Assembly (NCBI RefSeq): GCF_000381025.1
Contig: NZ_KB905821.1
Coordinates: forward strand, 233,649 to 297,648
DNA: 64,000 nucleotides
DNA from: Streptomyces sulphureus DSM 40104
GTDB lineage: Bacteria; Actinomycetota; Actinomycetes; Streptomycetales; Streptomycetaceae
Direction of reading: 5' to 3'
Shown: positions 57,327-64,000 of the stretch, in pieces
Layout: every line of letters starts with the position of its first letter
How positions within the stretch are numbered: the stretch's first letter is position 1
Notes under the pieces: model-generated
Seen by the model: only the letters and a program-made list of their open reading frames with translations
Databases searched by the model: none
Told to the model about the DNA's origin: nothing
Made by a program: the position numbers and the translations under genes

Positions 57327-58604
57327 ATGGCTGACACCACGATCGACTGGGGCGACGGCTCCCCCGTAGAGGACGGCCCGGAGAAGGGCACTGTGTCCCA
57401 CACCTACGAGGAGGACGGTCCGCAGACGGCGACCGTGTGCGACGCGGAAAATCCCGACGCCTGCACCGAGGTGGAATTCGAGATCCCGTTCCCGGTGGAG
57501 GAGCCCACGGTGACCGCCGAGGCGGACCCGGAGGACGAGACCGGCCGCACGGTCGCGATCACCCTCGCTGGATTCCCCGAGGACTCGGCAGTGTCCGTCA
57601 CCTGGGGCGACGACTCGGAGGCGGAGGAGCTGGCCGCTGGCACCACCTCGGCCACACACGCCTACGGCGACGGAGTGGAGGGCGAGCAGACCATCACTGC
57701 TACCTCCACCTCGGACGAGTCGATCACCGCCACCGCGACGTTCACCCCGGAGCCCCTGCCCGCCCCGGAGCCGTCGGTATCGGCCGAGGCGGACCCTGAC
57801 GACGACACTGGCCGCACGGTCGCGATCGAACTCGCCGGCTACCCCGAGGATTCGGCAGTGTCGGTGGACTGGGGCGATGGCACCGAGGCGGAGGAGCTGG
57901 AGGCCGGTACCACGACCGCGACGCACGCCTACGGCGACGACGTCGAGGGCGAGCAGACGATCACCGCGACGTCTGCGGGGGACGAGGAGATCACTGCGTC
58001 TGCGAGTTTCACGCCGGAGCCGCTGCCGGCGCCGGACCCGACGGTGATCGCGAGCGCGGACGAGTCGGACGAGACCGGCCGCACCGTTGCGATCGAGATC
58101 TCCGGATTCCCCGGGGACTCGGCGGTCTCGGTGGACTGGGGTGACGACTCGGACGCCGAGGAGCTCGCCGCTGGCACCACGACTGCCACGCACGCGTACG
58201 CGGCCGGCGTGGAGGGAGAGCAGACGATCACGGCCACGTCCACGGGAGACGAGTCGATCAGCGCGACGGCGACGTTCACTCCCGAGCCGGCTCCGGAGCC
58301 CGAGCCGTCGGTGACCGCCGAGGCCGATGCGGACGACGACACCGGCCGCACCGTGACAGTCACGATCGCCGGATTCCCCGAGGACTCCGCGGTGAGCGTC
58401 GCGTGGGGCGATGACACCGAGGCCGGGGAGATCGCGGCCGGCGAGACGACCGCTACCCACCAGTACGCCGAGGACGTGACGGGCGAGCAGACCATCACCG
58501 CCACGTCCGCCGCCGACGAGGAGATCACCGCCAACGCGACGTTCACCCCCGGCGGTGACGCCGCAGGGTTCGCGCCGCGCTCCTCCAAGCGCAAGCGCAA
58601 GTAA
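57327..58604 (+). CDS. Tandem PKD-repeat virion protein
   Basis: A 425-residue acidic protein made of one short and four near-identical PKD-like repeats of about 89 residues. Each has TGRTVAI-LAGFPEDSAVSV, WGDDSEAEELAAGTT-ATHAY and GEQTITATS. It ends with a basic tail (RSSKRKRK). There is no signal peptide or enzymatic domain. It lies 12 bases after the tail protein, whose PKD units are related; the gene may have grown by repeat duplication and decorates the virion. Confidence 0.75.
   Translation: MADTTIDWGDGSPVEDGPEKGTVSHTYEEDGPQTATVCDAENPDACTEVEFEIPFPVEEPTVTAEADPEDETGRTVAITLAGFPEDSAVSVTWGDDSEAEELAAGTTSATHAYGDGVEGEQTITATSTSDESITATATFTPEPLPAPEPSVSAEADPDDDTGRTVAIELAGYPEDSAVSVDWGDGTEAEELEAGTTTATHAYGDDVEGEQTITATSAGDEEITASASFTPEPLPAPDPTVIASADESDETGRTVAIEISGFPGDSAVSVDWGDDSDAEELAAGTTTATHAYAAGVEGEQTITATSTGDESISATATFTPEPAPEPEPSVTAEADADDDTGRTVTVTIAGFPEDSAVSVAWGDDTEAGEIAAGETTATHQYAEDVTGEQTITATSAADEEITANATFTPGGDAAGFAPRSSKRKRK
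57507..58545 (+). repeat. Four tandem 267-bp coding repeats
   Basis: The GGCCGCAC (TGRT) block recurs at 57541 and 57810 (spacing about 267 bases, 89 codons), and at similar spacing near 58077 and 58343. The protein repeats are much alike but nucleotide copies differ at many third positions, so the duplication is not recent. Confidence 0.75.
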
Positions 58605-58659
58605 CCCCCGGGGCCGCCCCACACACGGGGCGGCCCCGCACACCCCTGGGAGGCCGGTC

Positions 58660-59487
58660 ATGCCGGATCAGGTACTGGACGGGCCGTGCGGCCCGTGGCC
58701 GCTCGACACGTCCTGCTGCCCCGGCTGGCCAGATACCCCGGCCGAGTGGACCCCCGAGCAGCAGGCGGCGGCGGAGATCGCGACCGAGGTGCTGTGGCGG
58801 CTGACGGCGGGCCGGTATGGGCTGTGTGAAGAGCTGATCCGGCCGTGCCGGCGAGGCTGCGATTCGCCGTACTCGGGGCCGGAGTCGCTTCTGCGGCCGG
58901 TCCTCGACAGCGGACGTTGGTACAACCGCCCATGCGGATGTGGACCGTCGGGCTGCTTGTGTACCCCGCTGTGCGAGATCTACCTGCCGGGCCCGGTCCA
59001 CTCGGTGGTCGCAGTCAAGCAGGACGGGCACGTGGTGGACGCGTCCGGATACGTCCTGCACCACACCGCAACGGGCGGACAGCTCGTCCGGACAGAAGGT
59101 GAGTGCTGGCCCGACTGCCAGCGGCTGGACCGTCCGGACACCGATCCGGACACCCTGTCCGTGCGGTACCTCCGCGGCCTGGAGGTACCCGCTGCCGGAC
59201 GTCGCGCGGTGGGCCAACTCGCCTGCGAGATCGAGAAGCTGTGCTCAGGGAGGCCGGGCGGCTGCGCACTGCCGACCGGCGTCAAGTCGGTGACGCGGGA
59301 GGGCGTGTCCTACGACATCGTCCCGCCCGGCGACTGGTCCGAGACCCTCCAGGCGCACATGCCGCAGGTGTGGGCGTGGGTGCAGATGGTGAATCCGAAG
59401 CAGCACCGCCAGCACGGCGCCGTTTTCAGCCTTGATCTGCCGCCCGCTCCAGTCTCAGCGCGCTACCGGCCGGGGGTGCCCCAATGA
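58660..59487 (+). CDS. Head-tail connector-like Cys-rich protein
   Basis: 275 residues. The N-terminus (GPWPLDTSCCPGWPDTPAEW, AAEIATEVLWRLTAGRYGLC) is found in actinophage adaptor proteins that follow the capsid genes. Up to about 20 Cys residues, including CGCGPSGCLCTPLC, suggest metal binding. The C-terminal part is a beta/helix domain (VHSVVAVKQDGHVVDASGYV). Start at ATG 58660 behind GGGAGG. Confidence 0.68.
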   Translation: MPDQVLDGPCGPWPLDTSCCPGWPDTPAEWTPEQQAAAEIATEVLWRLTAGRYGLCEELIRPCRRGCDSPYSGPESLLRPVLDSGRWYNRPCGCGPSGCLCTPLCEIYLPGPVHSVVAVKQDGHVVDASGYVLHHTATGGQLVRTEGECWPDCQRLDRPDTDPDTLSVRYLRGLEVPAAGRRAVGQLACEIEKLCSGRPGGCALPTGVKSVTREGVSYDIVPPGDWSETLQAHMPQVWAWVQMVNPKQHRQHGAVFSLDLPPAPVSARYRPGVPQ

Positions 59488-60005
59488 CGACCCCCGCTGA
59501 TGTGCTGCTGCCGCCGGATGCGGACCCGCGGCTGGGGCCGGTGCTGTCCGGGCTGACCGCGTGCCTGTGCGCGGCGCTGGCCGAGGGTGGCCGGCCGGCA
59601 TGCGCCTGTTGCCTGGTGTGGGGTGACTCGCCTCCGGCGCAGGATTTCTGCGCGTGCGACTGCGACGGCGGGCACGGGCAGGCGTGGGTACGGGTGGTGC
59701 GGCAGGACCCCGTGGTGACCGAGCAGCGGCGCCGGCGCTGCCAGACGTGGCGGATGCAGACCACGGTCGAGCTCGGCGTGGCTCGCTGCGTCGCGGTGGT
59801 CGCCGAGGACGGGCAGTCCGCGCCGACGTGTGAGCAGCGCGAGGCCGACGCGTGGGGGCTGGTCCTCGATCAGCGGCTGCTGCGGGAGGCCGTGGCGTGC
59901 TGTGACGCGCTCGCGGACGTGCAGGTGTGGCCGGGGCCGGTGGCTCCGATGGGGCCGCAGGGCGGATGTGCCGGTGTGACGGTGCAGATCACGGTGGAGG
60001 TGTAG
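59484..60005 (+). CDS. Probable head-tail joining protein
   Basis: 173 residues, again Cys-rich (CLCAAL, CACCLVW, CACDCDGGHG). A central beta domain (GQAWVRVVRQDPVVTEQRRR; MQTTVELGVARCVAVVAEDG) ends in VTVQITVEV, like minor tail/neck proteins. It overlaps the previous gene by four bases. Confidence 0.62.
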   Translation: MTTPADVLLPPDADPRLGPVLSGLTACLCAALAEGGRPACACCLVWGDSPPAQDFCACDCDGGHGQAWVRVVRQDPVVTEQRRRRCQTWRMQTTVELGVARCVAVVAEDGQSAPTCEQREADAWGLVLDQRLLREAVACCDALADVQVWPGPVAPMGPQGGCAGVTVQITVEV

Positions 60006-60007
60006 CG

Positions 60008-60136
60008 GTGGCCGGGACGACAGCGATCGTGTGCGTACTGCTCGGCGTGTGCGGCGTGGCGGGCACGGCTGTGCTGGCTCGGGCGCGGGTGGAGATGGCG
60101 CGGATTCAGGCGCAGGTCGATCGGCGGAGGCGGTAG
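60008..60136 (+). CDS. Tiny membrane peptide
   Basis: 42 residues: one membrane helix (TTAIVCVLLGVCGVAGTAVL) and a basic helix (RVEMARIQAQVDRRRR). GTG 60008 two bases after the previous stop. Function unknown. Confidence 0.5.
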   Translation: MAGTTAIVCVLLGVCGVAGTAVLARARVEMARIQAQVDRRRR

Positions 60137-60138
60137 TC

Positions 60139-60552
60139 GTGGGCGTGCGGGTGGACGTATCGATCGACGAGGCCGCGCTGGCGCGGGTGGTGGACGACGT
60201 GGTGGACGACGTGACAACTGCTGTAGCCAACCGCGCCCGCCAGCGTGCCCCGGTCGATCAGGGCCGGCTGCGCGCGTCGATCCGGTCGGAGACTCGGCGC
60301 CGTGGGTCGCGGGTGGTCGGCGAGGTGTGGTCATCGCTGGAGTACGCGGCATACGTGCACGAGGGCACCGGTATCTACGGTCCGTCTGGGCAACCGATCC
60401 GCCCGAAGCGGGCCAGGTTCTTGTCGTGGGAGCAGCGCGGAGTGGGCCGGGTGTACGCGCGGCAAGTGCGCGGGCAGCGCCCGCAGCCGTGGCTGCTGGA
60501 GGCGCTGCGGGATGTCTCGCCGTGGCCGGTGGAGCAGACCGCCCGGTACTGA
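60139..60552 (+). CDS. HK97 gp10-like tail/neck protein
   Basis: 137 residues with ANRARQRAPVDQGRLRASIR near residue 30, SSLEYAAYVHEGTGIYGPSG near 68 and RPQPWLLEALRDV near the end, the diagnostic segments of HK97 gp10-type proteins that complete tail or neck. GTG 60139 follows CGGAGGCGG. Confidence 0.85.
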   Translation: MGVRVDVSIDEAALARVVDDVVDDVTTAVANRARQRAPVDQGRLRASIRSETRRRGSRVVGEVWSSLEYAAYVHEGTGIYGPSGQPIRPKRARFLSWEQRGVGRVYARQVRGQRPQPWLLEALRDVSPWPVEQTARY

Positions 60553-60594
60553 CCCCTACCCTGCCCACAACCACCAGATGAAAGAGGACCCACC
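60551..60594 (+). promoter_or_regulatory. Partial late promoter element before tail chaperone
   Basis: GTACTGACCCCTACCCTG (60546-60563) shares GTAC...CCCCTACCCTG with the element at 52269. -10 would be TACCCT (60557-60562); the AAAGAGG Shine-Dalgarno follows. Confidence 0.45.
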
Positions 60595-61050
60595 ATGGCC
60601 ACCGAGTTTGTGATCGACGGCGACGCTGGGCATGACCCGGAACGCCTCCCGCCGGTCTCTGTGCGCATCGACGGCGAGGTCTACCAAGCCCACTGCCCGA
60701 AAGATTCGATCGGTCTGCTCTACGCGGACTTCGAGGAGCGTGCTGACGACGCTAGCGCGCAGCGCGGGATCACGGAGCAGACTCTCCGGATGATCCTCGC
60801 TCCAGAGGACGCCGAGGCGGTCATGGCCAAGGTCCTGGACATGGGCAATCGCCGGGTCGGCGTCTCGTACGTCATGGATCTGGCGCAGAAAGTGATGCGG
60901 CATTATGAGCCCCAGCTCCAGCAGCAGCGTGAGGAGATGGGAGTAGCCGAGCCGCAGAACCGCGCCCAGCGTCGCAGCGCGGCGAAGCGGGCGCCGGCGA
61001 AGAAGGCCGCAGCCAAGAAGACGGCTACCAAGAAGCCTGCCGCCCGGTGA
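60595..61050 (+). CDS. Tail assembly chaperone, first part (gpG-like)
   Basis: 151 residues: VSVRIDGEVYQAHCPKDSIG, LYADFEERADDASAQRGITE, LRMILAPEDAEAVMAKVLDM, then a Gln/Glu-rich linker and a histone-H1-like Lys/Ala tail (AKKAAAKKTATKK). Size, acidity and position before the tape measure fit the chaperone. It overlaps the next gene by four bases in the -1 frame. Confidence 0.72.
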   Translation: MATEFVIDGDAGHDPERLPPVSVRIDGEVYQAHCPKDSIGLLYADFEERADDASAQRGITEQTLRMILAPEDAEAVMAKVLDMGNRRVGVSYVMDLAQKVMRHYEPQLQQQREEMGVAEPQNRAQRRSAAKRAPAKKAAAKKTATKKPAAR

Positions 61051-61607
61051 GGTTCGGCCCCGCCGCTCCGGGGCCCCTGGTCATCCGCATTGACGGCGAT
61101 CCGTACACCCTCCTCGTGCCCGACGGGCGCACCCTCGCGGGGATCGCTGCCGCTGGGCAGTGGCCGCAGCTCCTACCGGGGCTCCTGGCGGACGATGACC
61201 GCGCCGAGGTCGATGCTCGTCTCCGTGACCCGCTCGACCCGCTGGGGATGTACGCCTGCTGGCGCATCATCCTCGGTCTTGCGCCGGAGCTGTACGGTAC
61301 GGACTGGTGGGCCGCCTCCCGACTGTGCGCATTGGCTCAGGAGCGGTGGCAGGACTGGTCCGCCTGGTGCGTGAAGCACGGGCTCGACGCGGATACCGCG
61401 TCCGCCCACCGGATCGTCTCCTCGGTATGGGGATGGATGAGCGACGGCGCCCGCGAGGACAGGGACCTCCACAAGATGGAGCGGACGATCTTCGACCCGC
61501 CGCCCGAGCTCCGCCGGACCCGGACCGCCGTCCCGAAGGGCTTCTCGGAGGCCGAGATGGCGGCGCAGGCACGGCAGATCGCGGCCATGGCCGGCGACGA
61601 CGAGTAG
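61047..61607 (+). CDS. Tail assembly chaperone, second part (gpGT-like)
   Basis: 186 residues from GTG 61047: GPLVIRIDGDPYTLLVPDGR, LLPGLLADDDRAEVDARLRD, TDWWAASRLCALAQERWQDW, MSDGAREDRDLHKMERTIFD. Conserved in siphoviruses as the T part before the tape measure. It can be made by the GTG or, if frameshifting occurs, as a fusion with the preceding gene. Confidence 0.72.
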   Translation: MRFGPAAPGPLVIRIDGDPYTLLVPDGRTLAGIAAAGQWPQLLPGLLADDDRAEVDARLRDPLDPLGMYACWRIILGLAPELYGTDWWAASRLCALAQERWQDWSAWCVKHGLDADTASAHRIVSSVWGWMSDGAREDRDLHKMERTIFDPPPELRRTRTAVPKGFSEAEMAAQARQIAAMAGDDE

Positions 61608-61619
61608 CTGACGAGGCGC

Positions 61620-61639
61620 GGCGTACGCGCCCCTACGCT
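61620..61639 (+). promoter_or_regulatory. Late promoter element 4, before tape measure
   Basis: GGCGTACGCGCCCCTAC (61620-61636), -10 TACGCT (61634-61639). The leader of about 76 bases carries GCTGGCTGGTGGGCCGGG, like the capsid leader. Confidence 0.65.
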
Positions 61640-61721
61640 CCAGGGCGACGCCGCTGGCTGGTGGGCCGGGCACCCTGCACTCCGTGACCTCGGGGTGCCG
61701 CATGCCCGGAGGTGCTAGCCC

Positions 61722-64000
61722 GTGCCGCAGGTCGGCCGCACCTCCGTAGAGATCGAGGCGGACACCGCCGCCTACGCCGCCAGCCTCCGCCGCGACCTCG
61801 CCCACGCCGGCCGCACCGGCGGGCAGGCGATGGACGACGCGATCCAGCGGCAGGTCCGCGATACAGGCCAGCACGTGGCGCGGCGGATCGGGCGGGACGT
61901 CACGCGGACGCTGGCCCGTATCCGCCCGAAGATCCAAGTGCAAGCCGACATGAAGCGGTTCGAGCAGCAGGTGCGCTCCGCGACGCGGCTGCGGCCGGTG
62001 TCGCTACCCGTCACGGCGGACATGCGGTCGCTCCGCCGTTCGATCACCGGCCGCGGGGGATCAGCTCAGGTCTCCCTGACACCGGAGACCAGTGGACTCG
62101 GCCGGGAGGTGCAGCGGGCGGTCGGCCGGATCGGGCCGATCACGATCCCGATTCAGGCCGATGCGAGTGCTTTTCGGGCCTCTCTGCGGTCGCTTCCGAC
62201 TCCGTCCCCGGTGATGGTCCCGGTGCGGGCCGACACGTCGGGCGGCGGGCTGCGGGTTCCGCCTCCGCCGCCGGTGCCAGTGCGGGCGGATACCGGCGGT
62301 GTGCCGAGCGCGATCTCCGGCGCGATCTCCTCGGGGGCGGCGGCCGGTGTGGCAGCGGCGGCGGCCGTGCTCACGGCTGGCCTGAAGGGCGCTATCGAGA
62401 CCATTGAAATTTCGGCGAGTTTCGAGGCCGAAATGAATAAGGTAAAGGCTCTGACGGGTACGGCCGGGGCGTCTTTCGAGTCGCTCAACGCGAAAGCGAA
62501 GGAGCTAGGGTCTAGCACCAAGTATTCCGCGGCGGAGGCCGCAGGCGGCATGCAGGAGCTCGGCAAGGCGGGGCTCTCCGCAAATCAGATCCTTGCGGCT
62601 GTGCCCGACGTCCTGAACCTTGCTACGGCCGCCGGTATCGACATGTCGGACGCAGCCAATCACATGACAAACGCGATGGCTGCTTTCCAGATCCCCGCGA
62701 AGGATGCGGGGAAGGTGACCGACGAGTGGGCTGCGATCGTCTCCAAGGCCAACGCGGACATTCCCGGGCTGGCCGCCGGTCTGGCGAACGTGGGCGCGGC
62801 CGCTTCGCTGGCAGGCTTGTCGCTGGCTGACACGTCGCGGGCGCTGGCGACGATGACGGATGCCGGTATCCCCGCCGCGGACGCCGGTACGGCCCTGCGG
62901 AATGTGGTGGACGGTCTCAGCAAGGGGGGTGGCGAGCTCGACAAGGTATTGCAGAAGAACAACATCGCGCTGAAGGATTCCGCTGGTAAAACGCGACCTC
63001 TCGTCAAGGTTATCCGGGATCTTGCGACGTCGAATATCAGCGCCGCCGACTCGCAAAAGGTTTTCGGGATCGAGGGCAAGAAAGCTCTCGATGTCATCGG
63101 CTTGAACATCGACAAGTTCGATCAGCTCGGCAAGGCCGCTGATAATTCTTCCGGGGCCACGCAGAAAATGGCCGACATCATGGGCTCGGGCGCCCAAGGG
63201 TCAATGGCCAATTTCAAAGCCGCACTCGAAGGGCTCGCCATCACCATCGGTGACACTGGCCTGCTCGCCGGATTCACCAAGGTCACCGAGTCGCTCAGCA
63301 CCTTCGTGCAGGCCCTCTCTGCCGGGGACGCCGGCCAGATGCGGGAGATCGTCGCCGGGTGGGTGGACTCGCTCGGCGCCTTCGCGGACATGGCAGTGGC
63401 GAAGATCGCGGAGTGGGCACCGAAGGTGATCGCCGCCATGTTCAAGCTGGGGCAACTGGTCGGGAACAGCATCGACCGGTGGGGCCCGCTACTCCTGAAA
63501 GCGCTCGGGGGCCTCGCCTCGATCACCTCGGCTGTCGCCGTGTTGCTGACGACAATCTTCGTGGGGGTCGCCGCCTCCCTCGGCGAGCAACTGCTGGGGC
63601 TGGTCCAGGGGGCGTGGGGTCACGTCGCCGACTTCTTCACCGAGACGATCCCAGGGTGGGCGGCCTCACTCGGGTCACTGCTGATGGATGCTCTGGGCTC
63701 GCTGGGCGAGGTGATCGGCGGCGCGCTGGGCGCGGCGTTCGAGGGCGTGGTGGGGTTCTTCACCTCGCTGCCCGGGATGATCCTGTCGGCGCTCGCAGCG
63801 CTCCCCGGGCTGCTGCTGGACCTCTTCGTCAACGCGGTGGCCGGACTGGGCATCGTGATCATTACGGCGCTGGTCGGTATCGCCGCGATTTTCTTCAAGC
63901 TCCCGACGATGATCGCTAACGCACTGGTCAGCCTGGGAGCCCTGCTAATCGGAGCTTTCAGCAGGGCGTTCAGCGCGGCACTTTCGGCGGTGACCTCGTT
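61722..64000 (+). CDS. Tape measure protein, 3' end missing
   Basis: GTG 61722 lies eight bases after GGAGGT; the frame is open for at least 759 codons to the window end. N-terminal charged helices (YAASLRRDLAHAGRTGGQAM; ARRIGRDVTRTLARIRPK) are followed by the phage TP901-type tape measure core: FEAEMNKVKALTGTAGASFE near residue 237, LGSSTKYSAAEAAGGMQELG, DAANHMTNAMAAFQIPAKDA and SLADTSRALATMTDAGIPAA. Several membrane-like segments start near residue 595 (SITSAVAVLLTTIFVGVAAS; LVNAVAGLGIVIITALVGIA). It sets tail length and is ejected into the host envelope. Confidence 0.93.
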   Translation, partial: MPQVGRTSVEIEADTAAYAASLRRDLAHAGRTGGQAMDDAIQRQVRDTGQHVARRIGRDVTRTLARIRPKIQVQADMKRFEQQVRSATRLRPVSLPVTADMRSLRRSITGRGGSAQVSLTPETSGLGREVQRAVGRIGPITIPIQADASAFRASLRSLPTPSPVMVPVRADTSGGGLRVPPPPPVPVRADTGGVPSAISGAISSGAAAGVAAAAAVLTAGLKGAIETIEISASFEAEMNKVKALTGTAGASFESLNAKAKELGSSTKYSAAEAAGGMQELGKAGLSANQILAAVPDVLNLATAAGIDMSDAANHMTNAMAAFQIPAKDAGKVTDEWAAIVSKANADIPGLAAGLANVGAAASLAGLSLADTSRALATMTDAGIPAADAGTALRNVVDGLSKGGGELDKVLQKNNIALKDSAGKTRPLVKVIRDLATSNISAADSQKVFGIEGKKALDVIGLNIDKFDQLGKAADNSSGATQKMADIMGSGAQGSMANFKAALEGLAITIGDTGLLAGFTKVTESLSTFVQALSAGDAGQMREIVAGWVDSLGAFADMAVAKIAEWAPKVIAAMFKLGQLVGNSIDRWGPLLLKALGGLASITSAVAVLLTTIFVGVAASLGEQLLGLVQGAWGHVADFFTETIPGWAASLGSLLMDALGSLGEVIGGALGAAFEGVVGFFTSLPGMILSALAALPGLLLDLFVNAVAGLGIVIITALVGIAAIFFKLPTMIANALVSLGALLIGAFSRAFSAALSAVTS

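Noticed and set aside
55113..58661. A 1182-codon minus-strand frame opposite the tail and PKD genes
   Set aside because: It is an antisense shadow, its length being due to the repeats in the PKD gene on the plus strand.

Overview
The window is high-GC actinobacterial DNA, almost certainly from a Streptomyces. The diagnostic piece is adpA (with its single TTA codon) followed by an oligoribonuclease gene and tRNA-His. Further support comes from GTG/ATG-initiated genes overlapping by 4 bases, a WblC/WhiB7-type resistance promoter and a phage-borne WhiB protein. No database search was possible; family names rest on motifs and remembered family sequences.

Chromosomal part (1-22.8 kb). A partial SAM methyltransferase is followed by a large fused ABC exporter on the minus strand, a phosphatase-like protein, and an Erm-type 23S rRNA methyltransferase behind a long structured leader with its own leaderless 19-residue peptide. 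Acyl-CoA thioesterase II, a long-chain-type acyl-CoA dehydrogenase and a TetR regulator lie on the minus strand. Divergent from the regulator is a leucine/isovalerate catabolism operon: carboxyltransferase, biotin carboxylase, HMG-CoA lyase, acyl-CoA dehydrogenase. Two identical-architecture operators lie in the shared intergenic region. Then come a DUF4429/SHOCT protein, a small conserved protein, glmS, a universal stress protein, about 1 kb of apparently non-coding DNA, adpA, orn and tRNA-His.

Prophage part (22.8-64 kb, right end not in the window). A tyrosine integrase sits directly behind tRNA-His, so the element is probably inserted into the 3' end of that gene. The immunity region (about 24.2-25.8 kb) has a small membrane protein, a minus-strand repressor, a divergent Cro-like protein and an excisionase-like HTH protein around a cluster of TACGCA operators. 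A long, tightly overlapping early operon (25.9-36.2 kb) carries a Cas4/RecB-like nuclease, a phiC31 Gp3-like protein, a DEDDh exonuclease, a RuvC-like resolvase, a replication initiator, a probable helicase loader, a protein ending in a sliding-clamp motif and many tiny zinc-finger proteins. A WhiB protein closes this block. A minus-strand HTH gene plus lipoprotein then faces a second operon across a symmetric double promoter; that operon encodes a DUF2637 membrane protein, a NERD nuclease-like protein and further membrane proteins. Next is a three-gene island (43.4-45.1 kb) in which two paralogous 129-residue proteins have the same 73-bp promoter-plus-hairpin leader, and the HTH gene between them has a diverged leader.

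The late region (45.1 kb onward) is in standard siphovirus order: small and large terminase, a DUF1360-type membrane protein, portal, minor head protein, protease-like protein, a tiny Acb2-like anti-CBASS protein, major capsid, structural proteins with PKD/Ig-like repeats, connectors, tail chaperones and a tape measure cut by the window edge. A repeated GTACGC...CCCTAC element in front of several late genes looks like a late promoter family.
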